Part shown: piece after piece, positions 13,664 to 27,700 of the stretch
How the letters are laid out: every line of letters begins with the position of its first letter
How positions within the stretch are numbered: position 1 is the stretch's first letter
NCBI RefSeq assembly: GCF_003254395.2
Contig: NC_037638.1
Span: 5,567,001-5,631,000 of the forward strand
Reading direction: 5' to 3'
DNA length: 64,000 bases
DNA from: Apis mellifera
Taxonomy: Eukaryota > Arthropoda > Insecta > Hymenoptera > Apidae
The notes under the pieces: model-generated
Told to the model about the DNA's origin: nothing
Database searches by the model: none
What the model saw: only the letters and a program-made list of their open reading frames with translations
Made by a program: the position numbers and the translations under genes

Positions 13664-15561
13664 GCACTATACGCGTAATCGTATCGGTATCGCAGAAGTC
13701 GTAATACCGACAATGGATAATGCACGCACTAGAAAACTACAGTATCAACTGAAATAATTTTCCATATATATTCTATGGTAAAAAAATCATATTTTGCAAA
13801 TAAATTTTAATTTATAAATATTGAAAAATTTGTAATAATAATAAAATAATTTATAAACTATATTTTATTGTAAAAAAATTTCTTTAACTATTCTCTTGAA
13901 CTATATATTTATTTATATATTTCTTTTTATAATTAAATTATAAAATACAATTTAAAACTATTTTGTGTAATTTATTTGAAAATTCATTTTCTTTGTATTA
14001 AGAACATCGATATTATCTATTCTTCATTTTCTTTAGAATCGTACCAACGAATTTCAATAAAGTCAATAAAGACTTGAATGCAAATGATCTTTTCTATCTT
14101 GAGTTTCTTTTTTATTAAATCTTCCCCTTTTTCCTTTTTCGATTGAAACGTTACATTCGCCGAAATGTTCGTAGCCTTGACTTCCCTCCATGTTTCCCCA
14201 GACAGCAGGATAGATAGTAACGAGTCCAAGATAATTGAATTAACTGTACCCCGACTTGTCTCCCTTCAATTACATTTTTTTTACCCTCTCTCTTTTGTCA
14301 TCTGATCGGATAACATGATTCGTACGTATTGGTTCTCTTTTACGTGACACGTCCAATTATCGCGATGGCAAATAAATTCGATTTGAAATCGTTTGCTTTC
14401 CAGTTAACACGCCTGGAAATATTTTCTTTGCACTTTACTCAACGCCATCTAGTATGAGTCAACGTACTCTTTTGATCTTAATAGTGAATTCTGCGTGAAC
14501 GGAATAATGTATATCTTAATGTGTATATCTTAATGCATATCTTGACATCAACTATATTTTAACAATGACAAATAATAACGTATTTATATAAACATATCTT
14601 ATTGACTAAGAATATTTGGAATAACTTCTTTGAGATAATGAAACTCTAACCTAACTTTTTTCTCTTTTTTCAAATTTTTGGATTCTATTGTCTTTATGAA
14701 AATTATTCAAAAAATAAAATCCTTTTTGAAATTATAATCGAAATTTCCTCAAAATTGGATAGATATATTTATAATTTTTTTCAAACCAAAAATCAGAAAA
14801 GACAATCTATAAAATCGTCCAACTCCTGTTTAGATTGAATGAACAATCACTGGTCATAGAAAATTCAGCTGATTTATATCAAAGGATGAAGATAAAAGAC
14901 GGACACAAAGAGAAGCTTCGACAAAAATGAATTTATCAATTCTTTTTGCTCGAAATCAATTTTTACAATCATTTTCTACAAAGAATAGAAAGGGAAGAAA
15001 GAACACGTTTGTCAATTGGTAAAGAAGGAATCATTCGCAAGCGGAAATTTTCCGTTGGCTGAAGACCAACAATGTCAATGGCTTTTCCAGACAACGATGC
15101 GTTGGAGGAAAATTTTATTCGCGGAGAAATCTCGGAGACTTGTGCAATACAGGATGGCAATTAGAGAATCAAACGTCCTGCATCTTCAACGAATAATTGC
15201 TACGCGTGCACAGAATCATTATCCTGGAACTGGTTTCTGCTGACACATCTGCTTTTCAGTTAGAGCAAATGACGTATACAGACTTGACTAGATGGAATTT
15301 ATTTAGAAAGTACAATTAACCTTATAAATTCTAATATATTTAATTTGAAGAAATCTTTCATATGGATCTGATACTTTTGTGCTAATATATACTTTCTTCA
15401 TATAAATATAATACCATGTTTAAAATAACATATATATATATATATATATCCATATTATTATGCTTATTGAAAAAAATTTTTTAAGATTATATTTTAAGAT
15501 TAATAATTAAATAGGTTATAATTTTCAATTTTTATAAACTTTGAAAGAAATATCAACTTAC

Positions 15562-15731
15562 CTCCAAGTGAGATTCCGATGTGGCCATTGTTGCCCATGG
15601 ATCGTGTACCGTTTATGCCTGACCCTAGTGTATCTAGGATCTACTTTATCCGGAAGTCCGCACCGCGGAAGCCTCATTAATTTCATAGTAGCTTCGTCGA
15701 TATCACCAGTTACAGGAATGCCACCGAATCT
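15562..15731 (-). CDS. Mmp: Mmp coding exon 3: cysteine switch and furin site
   Basis: Fifty-six codons plus two bases, from acceptor CCATTAG to donor GTAAGT. It contains RFGGIPVTGDIDEATMKLM, then PRCGLPD, the cysteine switch whose thiol (Cys89 of the assembled protein) holds the catalytic zinc in the latent enzyme. A dibasic RVRHKR motif follows; it fits furin cleavage in the Golgi, as in membrane-type and insect MMPs. The exon closes with WPHRNLTW, the first strand of the catalytic domain. It is clearly richer in G+C than its surroundings. The next exon should resume with a phase-2 junction; no candidate was recognised between here and base 1. Confidence 0.93.
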
Positions 15732-18700
15732 CTAATGGAAAAAACAATATAGGATAAAATAAAATTATTTTTATTTTCTAAATATAACATGTCAATGTTT
15801 GTAATCATATTTTGTGAAACATTCATAGAAACTAAAAGATATTTAATAGTTAAGTTTAATATGTCAATAATTAAATTATTTAAAAAGGTGCATATTGAAT
15901 AGGGTGCATTAAAAAAAATAGGTTACTATTCATTAAAGTTAAAATGAAAACGTATAAATATTTTTTTTCATTTCAGATTTATCTATTTATAAACTAATTG
16001 TATTTTATCCATTTATCTGTTTTTCATTTTAACACAAAATATTTATTTTTAAAGGGAAGTATTAAAAATATGTTTTAAATAATGCTTGTTTCAACTATTT
16101 TATATACTAAACATTTTGCCTTTTTTCCTCCAAATTCTAAATTTTCAAATTACTAATATCTACTATAGATATAGTATTTTTAACACAAAATTATACTCAA
16201 CGTATTCTGCATGCATAAATTCATTTATAAACTAATTAACTAAACTATTCCTCACCATTTATTGCAATATAAAAATATAAACATCACCATCGAAAAATAA
16301 AATTACTCACTTGTCGACATTCCTCATCATCTTTAAGCAGCAATTCAAAAACTAATTTTTATTCGTTTCAAAAAAATTCTCTAATCTATTATGGAAACAC
16401 AAAAATTATCCTTTTCATAAACAAATTCTCATTACAATTCCAATTTATCAATGATATTGTATAAAATCAATTTTATACAAAAATAGATTTCTCTTTGCAT
16501 ACTTTACAATAATAATAATAATAAATGATAGAATACTTTTATATTACAAAAAAAAAAGTGAATCTGAAGTAAATGTTTGCCTAAGAAAAAAAAAAAAAAA
16601 GGAAAAAATAGTTTGCTCTCTGTGAAAACTTGTACGAGATCGTACTTTTATCCAGTGGCGCGAAGCCTCACCAACCCTGTGGAAAAGTTCTTTTCCCGTA
16701 GTTGAACAGGACGCGATAACTCAACCGTTCTTTCTGACTTGCCGTTCTCCACTGGGAAAGAGCACTCGAACTTTCAAAGGAGGGCGGGTTTCAGGGATAG
16801 GGAACCCGTTTTATTTTTATTCGTGACAAGGAACAACCATCTTTTCCACCCTGGAATACATAATTTTCTCCTTTATCGAGTTCCTTCCTATTGCATGAAA
16901 ATTCTCTTAACATTATAGGACCCAATGTTATATCGATACTCGAACAGTTATTTCGAAAGTATTTCACTTCAGTCTTGGGGATCGAAAATTTTTTTTTTCT
17001 TCTTTGTTTAAGTTCTCTTTAATTAATTTTAAAATATTTATTTTTCTCGATACAGCAATATTATAAAGTGTTTCATTTTAATCCTGGGGATTGATACTTA
17101 ATTTTTCTTTCTTCTTTGTTCAAGTTTTCTTTATTAATTTAAAATATTTTTTTTTTGTTTAAGTAACAGTAAAGACTACTGTTTAGTCTGGATTCTTTTT
17201 TTATAAATTATTATGGATTATCACTTAAAAATTTATTAGTTTATTATATTATAATTACTATAATGTTATTAATAGAATTTTTTGTTTTTAATGATATGCA
17301 CAATTCACTAGTTTTTATTTATTCTTTTTTTTTACAAGACATCCATTTATAATAATCTTTTTCTTATATAAATTATAAAAAAAAAATATATAATAAAGTA
17401 AAGAAATTTTATGAATTATTAATAATAGAAACATCTTCCTCTGATTTTTCTATAAAAAAAGATAAAAAAAAATTAAAATTTGTTACAAATTGTTGACAAT
17501 AAATATCAGAAATAAATTTATTTATTATTCATTTATTTAATTTATTTAATTAATAAAAATATTGTAAAATATTACATTGAAAGAATAATGTGGAAAACGT
17601 TAAAATTATTTTTCATACAAAAAATTAAAGCTTACGTATCATCAAAGCAACTATAGCTTTCGTTTATGCGTTTAACGAGGTCGATTTTCATGTAAATCCT
17701 TGCCAGAACGAACAATACATCATTTTTCCTCAATTGTAGATTTACCTTCCTTTTCTATTCTCTCTCTCTCTTTTTTCTCTTCTATTTTGGCCATCGACTA
17801 AAGGATACACTGTTCCGAAGGATTGATCGGTGGGATCATCCAAACGAAACAGGAACACGATTCCACTCAAACAGTTTCGACAATCGAATCCAAGGGGATC
17901 AAAGTTTTGGAGTGCGATCAAAATTTTAGTGGACATTTGGCACTGGTGAATATCGTTTCCTTGAATCTTTTATTTTGGGATTAAGGTTTTAAAATTAATT
18001 TCTAAATTCTAAATTCTTATTATTCAAAGGTTTTAAAATATTCCTATTCCTTTTTGATAAAAATTTAGTGATTTGATTTATTGCATTGAATAATTTGAAA
18101 AAGTTAGTTATTGTATTAAAATAAAATTGTACAAAATTTTATCATAATATTAATATATTAATTAAAAAAGAATTGCTTTATTATTATTTTAAATTAAGAA
18201 ATAATATATTGATATGATAAAATTATTATTAAATGTTACTCTTACTTATCTATGATATAATATATAATGTCTACACACTTTTATAATATGGTTCTATATA
18301 AAAGTACCTTATCACATCATTAAATATATTTAACACAAATTTCTTATCATTTATTATCATTATGATATAGAATGAAATGATGTAGATACCATTTTTTGTA
18401 TTTTAACTCTTCTCTTACTCATAAATAAATAATATATAAAAAAACGTGTAATGTAAAAGTTATTATTTAACTTGTGTCATAGATAACTGTATTATTTTTC
18501 ATATAATAGAATATATCCTTTTTTTTTTTCTTTTTAAGAAAAACCTAAGTAAAATGATAAGACAAATAAATGAGAAGATTATTTCATTTAATTTTTTCAT
18601 GCTTCCGCAATTTCATTTTGTACTCGATTCAAACAAGGATAGCAGGAATTTCTAGCTTCGAAAACATCCTCAAAATATCTCATTCACCTGTAAATTTTTA

Positions 18701-21700
18701 ATGGCGTCCGTAAGCTGATCGTCCGTTCTAAGGTTTCCGGTCTCTAGATCCGACTGGGGTAGATATCCGAATTTCATGAGATAATTTTGCTGAAACAGAA
18801 AAAGAAAACAAAATGGTAAAAATACAAGCGTTGAATATAAATGAAGGAATAATCGAAATACAATGCACGAATCATCGATGAAATTATTTTCACTTCCTTT
18901 GATTTGTAATATTAAGTTGACAAAAAGCATTATTTTATATTTTATACTATTTTAAATATTTAAAAGTGATAAAGATATCCTGTGAAATTTTATTATTAGA
19001 TTAAACAGTGATGAAAATGGTAATTTAGATAAATTTTATTGTTTTAATGAAAATATATATATATATTTTTTTATTTTTATAATTTCTAGTACTTTATAGT
19101 ACTCTTTAAATTCTTCCAATAAAAATAATTATTATTGAATTTTATACGGTATCTTGAGAAAGTTTTAAGTCTAATAAATCTACGGTTTTATCAGGACATG
19201 ATTAGTGAGATAGAAGATAACTAGAAACATTAACGTGATAGGAAGAGGAACATAACCCTCGCTTCATGGAAAATTGTTACAGCATGTAATTGAATACGTT
19301 ATTATAGATAGAGATCTATTATTTTAATAAAGTGAATCAAGTTTAAAATTAGGATTAATATTATTTCGATATTGTTCATAATATCTGGTTTTATATCAGC
19401 AAAATCATACTGAAAATATATATCAAAATAATTATTTCTTCTAACATAACCTCAAAAATTTTTAACATCTAATATAATATTAAATAAACACGGAATATTT
19501 TATAAAAATTTAAATTACGAAACGATCAATTTAAAAATTTGCAATAATGGCAACCAATTCAATTTAACGAAAACTTTCGCAATAGGTAGGTGGTCTCGAA
19601 TAGTTTCTTGAATTATGTACCCACCTCGCATAAATTTGCTGCAGAAGACAGACGTGCTATGCACAGTTTACTTTGGAAGACAAGTCCACAATCCTGGAGT
19701 GATTATAAATTCTAGTTTTGATTCTTTTTGAAATTTATTATTTCGTTTGCTTGACGAGACACGAAATTTCGACACGTATTTTCCATAACCTACAAATATA
19801 AAATAATGATTCTGCATCGATGTAATCTAATGTAATGAATATGCGTTCTTTGTTCTTTTTGTCAATTTCTTTTCTGTTCGATATTATTTGAGAATCACTT
19901 GAAATTTCAAGAATTTTAATATTATAATTGAATTATATTAAGAATAAATTTTTTCCATGTATATATAAATTATATGAAAAAATTTACAAAATCTCGAATA
20001 TATTAATAATTGTCTTTCGTACTTTGAACGTAGATCTTTTATCAATCTTCAATCGCGAATAATGTTTGATATATCAATGGAATGAAACAAGATTGAAATG
20101 TTTACCGTGCTAACTTTCTTATGCATATCCTCTTTCTCTCTTTTCGTCAAGAAAATGGGAGACATTTTTCTCGCGATATGAAAGGAGAAATATGATTGAC
20201 GAGAAGAGGAGGCGTGACTTTAAGAAGATTGCGTTACACCGAAACGCGATCTATAAACAGGATTCATCCAGTTTCTTCGAGATAAAGATATTTCAGTAGA
20301 AGAAATAAATTAGATGAAGAAAAAAATATATCACTTTTTCTTTAACTTGATCCGATTTTCTTCAACTATTTCACTTAAAATGAGAATGAGACTTTTAAAA
20401 AACATTTTCAAATCTAATTAGATTTATTTTATGTATTTATTATCAATTTTATTTTATTAAAAAATATATTCCTAAAATCAGAAATTCAACTGTCAGAAAG
20501 TTTAGATATAAAATGTATGGTTAATGTATTGTATCAATATTTTTTAATCACTATGAGGTATTGAAAGATTAACACGTTTAACTAGGGTCAACTGTCTCTT
20601 ATGTACTAGCAGTGGTTTTCAAGCCATGGATCTGAACCCTCTTAGTAGTCGTCATTGTTATTTTTAGTTGGTAATCTTTAGTATTTATTTTATTATAATT
20701 TCATAATTATAATGTTCTATCAAAATCATTCTCTTATTAATCAAAGAATAGTATTATTTATATTATAAAAGAATGTAATTTGAATATTACAAAAGAGGAT
20801 CATAAAACTTCCAGTATTGCTTCGAATCTTCATTGGCAAATTTTCAATATCTTTTTTAAAATTTTTTTGATAATCAAAAACAGTTTCAAATATTCAAATT
20901 AACAAACAATTATTTTTTAATTTTTGTAATATCTGAAATATGAAAATTAGAAAATTAGAAATAAATGATTTAAATTGTCTTTCCTAAATTTTAATTAAAA
21001 TATTTTTAATTAAACTTTAAGAAATAGCAATTACAAAATTTATATATTTGTAATAATAATGTATTTTAAATAAAGTAAATAAAAGTAAAATAAAGTGTAA
21101 CTGAACTCATTAGTCCATATATAGGAAACGACTAAGTGATATCTATCTGGCATTGTTCTCTGAATCTTTCAATTTACTTTGGGAACCGGTTAAACATGGC
21201 TACGTCAGTGGTTGCAGTACCATTTAAGGAGGATAATATGTATCGTGGAATGTCATCTGGCAAAGATATTTTTCGGTCGATCCTAGTATTCCTGAATAGT
21301 TTTATCCTTGTTCGATTTGTGTCAAGGAGCGTATAACATGTATTCCATACATTTTATTAAATCCATGTTTGGAAATCAGAACGATTCATGAAAATGATAG
21401 AAAATTCTTGATAACTCTATATTTGGTATCGAGGATTTTGCAATAATAGAGAGACAGATTCAAAACGAAAATTTAGATTTACTTATGAAATTATTAATAT
21501 TTAAAAAAATGACAATTGATTGAGAAATAATAATTATAACAAATATTGAGTTGATAAATTATTTTTAAATTTGGATTTGCATCAAAAGTTAAAATAATAG
21601 TTATTTATAAAATTCAAGATAATTTGATTCATTATTCTTTTATTAATAAAATATTTATCATTTTCTGATAAATGTGAGATAGATTATAAATTTGCATTCT

Positions 21701-24700
21701 TAATAATCTCAATTCATCTAACTTTAATAAATTCCATCAAAAAGAAAAAAAAAAAAATTAAAGTTCTTTGATATTTTCACCTTTGGATCGCGTCAATGCA
21801 TAAAAATTGGGATTATTAAAATGGCGACGAAGCATTCAAACCTTACTGGTGAATCTGTCGAGAGGATTCTCGGAATCCTACAAAGGTACGATCCGTTTGA
21901 AAAGAGGAGAAGCTGCGTTGGATTACAATTATGGCCGCTTAGATGCTCGAAACTTTGGCGCATTTGTAACAAAGATATCGTGTACGCACGAGTTGTCAAA
22001 GGATTGGGATGAAAAAGAAAGAAGGGAAACATTCGAGAGATCGAAATAAGAAATGGTTTCCCAGGCGACATCAAACCTTCCTCTTTTTCCTTCTTTTTCC
22101 TTTTTTGTCATCATCATAATCACCAGTTTTCTTGCTTGAAAATCTGACGTTTCGCGGCTAACTGACACGTTGTTAAGAATATAGATGGCGTCGCGACAAG
22201 CATGCCACCTTGTGAATATCTTGAGCTGATGAAAGAGATCGTTTCTCTTTCGAAAATCTTTGACTTTGAACCGACTGGGATTATTTGTTGAAAAAACTAT
22301 TATTACAATGTTTAATCTTGGATTTTCTAATTTCAAGACTTGCTTTGATATTATTCCAAAGAAATTATAGAAATATTTTGATTTTCGTAAAAATTAATTT
22401 TCCAATAATGTTAAATATCAAAATAATTATTTAATTCTTAAGAAATAAATTATTCAAGAATAAATAATTCTTGAACAAATTTTTTGCTTTATAGAATTTA
22501 AATTATAATGCAGTTTTTAAAAATTATTTTTTAAAACTCGTAATAAGCATTATAACAGTAATTATCCAACAAAAAATAAAAGTGGAATCATAAAAGGAAA
22601 GACAAACTAAGGAACATCAGAAGCGTTTAAAAACAATCGTTCCATTCATCTTCGTCTCTTTTCTGTCGTAGCATTCACAATCCTTGTTTATATGATTCTT
22701 CCTTTCTATTGTAAAGCTAGACAGTTCGAAAGAAAGTGAATGAAAGCATGAAAGAAAAAGAATGAGAAAAATGACTTGAAGTTTGAAACATGAAATACAT
22801 GTTTATCACTGCAAATCCAGTTAACATCAATAACGACAATCTTTTGCAAACATGCCACTATGTGTATTCAACTATTTCACCGCGTTACTAATTACATCGT
22901 ACTCAGCCAATGCTATCGTCTTCGACAGCCATGACCGAGTTTCCTTTACATAGCTTTTTCCCTTTACATTCAGCCAACAAACAACTCGCGGAAGAAAAGA
23001 CGATGACCTTGCTCTTTCGACTGCCAACACGTATACCTTTTCATCCGCGGATAAGGTTACCTCTTGCGTAAGCTAGCGTCAAAGTACTGAATTCAATTTC
23101 ACCGAGAAAACCGAGGATAGTTTTCACACTGTTTCTTATATCTTTTTTCATCTATTTTAACTTACAATGACGTAAAAGAAAAGTGAAAAGAAAGAATATG
23201 AATTGTGCAAATTTTGAGGTTATCGCGAAGAGAAAGAATACATGTAAATTTTAAGGTTATCATGAGAAAAGAGGAATGAATTATAAACAAATTTTAAAAC
23301 TATCTTGAAATATTTCTTATACTATGACTTATAGATGTGAAAAGCAAAGATATGATGCACATATGATATTACACAAAATCGTTTATTCAAGACTAAATTA
23401 TAAACTGGAAGAAAACAAGAAAAATCGAAGAGAAGGCCATCTATTAGCAGAGTAAAACAATTAATAAAAAAGTCCCTATGGCGCGATGTAAGACTTCTGA
23501 TTGGTGGTTTAGTATAAGAGCACATACTCAATATACATAATATATTAAATATTAATATATTTATAAGATTTATCGAAATATAATTTTATAATTTATGATT
23601 TAATTTGGCATTAAAATAATCTATCCTCAGGTAGCAAGTTCAATTATTATTAATTGGTTTTTGTAAATATATTTATAGATACATTTATAGGTACATTTTA
23701 TAGATACTGTTGAGAATATCTATGTATTTGTTATTTGAAAAAGATATTTAGAGAAAAAGAGTAAGTATTGTTGATTATTATTTTATACTTATTTTCGATA
23801 CTCTTCTTTTTTTTAATAATTCCATGTTTAAACATGCAATACTTAAACATATCTACGCATTCTATTCAGTATTTTTCTATTTTCTTTTTTCAATTCTTTT
23901 TTATGTTTTCGTCTCTTAACCTTTTGTCAAGCTCTCACAAAGTTCTTCATTTTTTCTTTTGTAGTCATATCACTTTCTCTTGGTATTTCAATCTATTTTT
24001 CTTTTATTTTTTTCTGTTATATTGATCAGTTTCTATTCTATTCATTTTCTTTTCCTTTCCATTTCTATATTCATAATTGTGATAATGTGATTGTAAATAA
24101 AATATAATAAGAATTGTATGAAAAAAAAGAGGATATAATTTTAGTAGAAATGCAATCGAACACGTTCTTCACATGATGTATCAGCAAACTGCTTCTCGAA
24201 TTAAAATCTTTTAACGAGGGTCACTACGATCGACTGGACACTTGACCTCGTTGACCTGGTTTCCGGTATGCTAGCGTCCTTGCTGACTGTCTTCCATTGG
24301 TCTTTTTCAAGAGTAAAGATAAGACACGAAAAAAAAAATAAACTACTTTTCTATTTCTTACCTTTTCTTACTTATTCTCATCTAAACTCTTATTATTTTT
24401 TACTTCTGATCTTTTTAAAATTTGAAAAACAAATTTTTAAATCTAATGGTTCCTATTTGTACAACCATGATTTACTTTATTATTTAAACTTATAATTAAT
24501 AAGCTTCAATCGATATTTTTTTATATTCAAGTTTTCTATTTATTTTAATTTCTAAAATCAATTCTTCAAATTTATTATATACGAATATATTAACAGGAAA
24601 CCTATGAATAATAAAAATGCAAATCTCCCAGCCACGAGATCACTTTTCAACGTACAGAGAGAGTATCCAACTAAACGTGGAGGTAATTAGACTGGACGAA

Positions 24701-27700
24701 ACTCGAGTTAATTGAAGAGCAGGCGACAGTTAACTGGAAGACACTACGCTGGTCCATTGTATTCAGTCTATAGCCCTCTAAATCTCTCTCGCGAGTAGTG
24801 TTCCACCTCTTTACTTGCTAACCTTCCATCCCCATGGCCATTTTACTTTAACCTAGTAACCAACCTTCTATCCCTTTAGCGGCTAGTGGATAACTCCGAT
24901 CCTGAGACAAACTTAGCTAAAACCAGCTGGATATACATGCACCATGTTAAATGGTAATTAACTCCCGAACATGGGATCGTGCACAGTGGACATCTACTCA
25001 TGTTATTAACTATGGTGAGTAATTTATACTCAATTCTGTTTGATATTTTATATTTAATAATTTTATTAGTGTTCCTCATATACGTTATTTTAATTTATTA
25101 AAATAAATTAATTTGAAAATTTTTAATTTTAATTTTAATTGATACTTATTTTTATTAATTTTAATTTCTAAATTTAATCTAATTTATTGATTTAATTAAA
25201 TTTAATATTTATATTTTTTTTAGACAAATTATTAATATAATTAATTTTAAAATCATAATGAAATTTTATTATACAATTTAATTTTTGATTTTTATATTAT
25301 TTATATATTTTATATTTTTAATGATAAATATGTGCAGATTATAATATAAATATTTAATTTTATAAATTTTATAAAATCATATCTACAGAAAAAAAAATTA
25401 AGAAAAGAGGATTTCAAGTTGCCAAATCATTTTTACTTATTCCAACGGCATCCTGTATCTTCTGCGAAAGAAGTTATAAGAATAGCCAAGGAAGAAAAAG
25501 GGTGTGTATGTGAAGATGGCCAAATAGAATTATCCTTTTTTTTTTTTTTTCCTCTTTTTTTTCTTAGACTAACGTTATTCTCCCGCAACCAATATTATTC
25601 CAGACACGTTTCGTTTTCCGTTGGCCATTCGATGGAACCCTAAACGTCTTGCGTAACCGGAAGCCAGTCAGCGGATATCGACAGACAAAGCCACGACCGT
25701 AATGCAAATTCCTCGAATCGATTCTATAAGTTATTTTTACGGTACTATGAGTGTTCTTTGAACGATTATACGATTATTATACATATAATAAATATTTGTC
25801 GATGGTTATTATTCGTTGTCTCGTTGAATGATACGAGGGACATCGGAAGTTGACAATGCCGGAATTAATTAAGAAATTTAAATTAAAGATGAAATTAAGG
25901 ATAAGTAAATTATTAAATTAAACATGCAGAGAATTGAATAAATCAATGTTTGTTGAATTTTTCTTTTTTTTTTTTTAAATTCTAATATATTATTATTTTA
26001 ATTAATAAGTCTGATCTTAAAATTTTGTTTCAAACATTAAAGAAATGTTTATTTTAATCAAATTTTGAACACATTTAAAACGACACTACTTGAAATATTA
26101 ACTATTTTAAATAACATGCTATTTATTTCACACTTATTTCAAATAATTACACAAAATAATTATTTCAGGTAATTTGAAACAGTAATTTTAATAGACAGAA
26201 CAGAACGGAACAATTATTTCAAATAATATTGTTTCATAAATTTAATAGAAACAATTTAATATATGAACAATATCACAATTTCTGTTTGGAATTATTTCAA
26301 TGATTATTCCTTTCGCTAAATTTGAGGTAAATAATAAATATAAAATATTTAAATCATTTTCAATCACAACTATTCCTAACAAATTAATATTATATTTTCA
26401 AAAAATAATTTCAGCAATAAATTTTTTCAATTTAAATTTTTCATAATTTGTTCTAATCTAATTCAATATCAAAATTGATCAGTTTTTAATAGCAAATATC
26501 TGCTTGATATTCATCAACCAAACTTGCCTGCTTGTCTACGGATCGTCTACTAATTAGTTGCCTGTTTCACTCACGTTTCTCTTCATCAAAATGTGTCGTG
26601 CAGTTTGGTAGCTGGTTGATGGCGGTTGGAAAATTGGACTTGCGGTTTTGAAGTGAATTTCGAAATCATCGCATAGACAATGGTTAAATGGTAATTAATA
26701 CGATATTATTATCAGAAACAATAAGTATTATTCTAAATTCTATATATCTATTATGCGTGAAAATTAATATTTTTATATATTTTTCGTACTTGAAGAAAAA
26801 TTGAAAATAATTTTTATTTTTCAGGAATCAGATGATGAGATAATTATCAGTAAAATTTTATAAATTAGATTTTTTTTTTTGCATCTATATTATCTTGAAA
26901 ATTTCAAATTTTAAATTTATGAATATTAATGTTAAAATTTGTTCAATTCTATTTTGCAATTCTTAAAATTATTTTGAAAAATGATTTGTATTCTGGATAG
27001 AAAGTATTTAAATTTTCAAAGCATGCTGTTGGACTGTGAATGAACACTGGTTTCTATTTACGACGATATTTATAACAACTAGGTTACTGGCTTCCGTCAT
27101 TATCACTTTAGATGTGAAACGCTTAACTATAGTTTTAATTAAATGTTATTACGCATTTTATATTCTACTTCACATAATCGTTTCTTTTTTTTTTTTTTTT
27201 TTAATATTGTCCATACTTTTTGCTTTTTTTATTGTTTTCAATATTTTCTCATTTTCTTATAAAGAAGTCAAAGAATAGACTTATTTAATTTATATATTAA
27301 TCAACAAACTTTTTCATATTCAACAAACGGGAAATAATTACCTGAAATAAATAAATAAATTTAATTTTTATTACTAAAAATTAATAATTTATAACTTAAC
27401 TTAATTTAAAACTGATAATTTCAAATTTAACAATGCAAAAATAATCTAAAACAAAACTTGTTATATTGTATTGAATTTGATATAATTTAATATTGTTACT
27501 GTAATGTTAAAAATTAATAAATATCATTAATACATATAAAAGAGTCATGCAGAATTGCTCTTGCTGTGATTTCAGCAAGAGCAATTGATTTGCTTTGTTT
27601 TTTCTTTATCAAAGGTCACTCTTCACCATGAAAATAATATCAATCATTAGCGCAAGGACTTTTAATTTTAAACGTTCGAGGTTATTTAAAAGATAAGCCT

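Larger units (their letters stand above)
1..15561 (-). other. Mmp intron 3 (incomplete), no coding exon recognised
   Basis: AT-rich DNA downstream of the cysteine-switch exon in the direction of Mmp transcription. GC-richer islands stand out at about 1-420, 3780-4120, 8880-9400, 9720-10040, 12490-12720, 13190-13470 and 14990-15250. Their translations match no part of an MMP catalytic or hemopexin domain, and they carry scattered stops, so they look like conserved or regulatory non-coding DNA. Also present are a (GA)n run, an (AT)n run, a degenerate short tandem array at 8.17 kb, a near-perfect 29-bp palindrome at 9.2 kb, and two inverted copies of a CTCF-like 13-mer at 12.9 and 13.65 kb. Confidence 0.6.

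Noticed and set aside
14969..15243. Candidate next Mmp exon just left of the cysteine-switch exon
   Set aside because: Neither strand's translation resembles an MMP catalytic domain, and no acceptor gives the required phase-2 continuation of the NLTW segment.
21929..22336. Overlapping open frames of 135 codons (minus) and 80 codons (plus)
   Set aside because: Both strands are open over a GC-richer intronic island, there is no recognised family, and codon pattern does not favour one frame. Treated as non-coding island.
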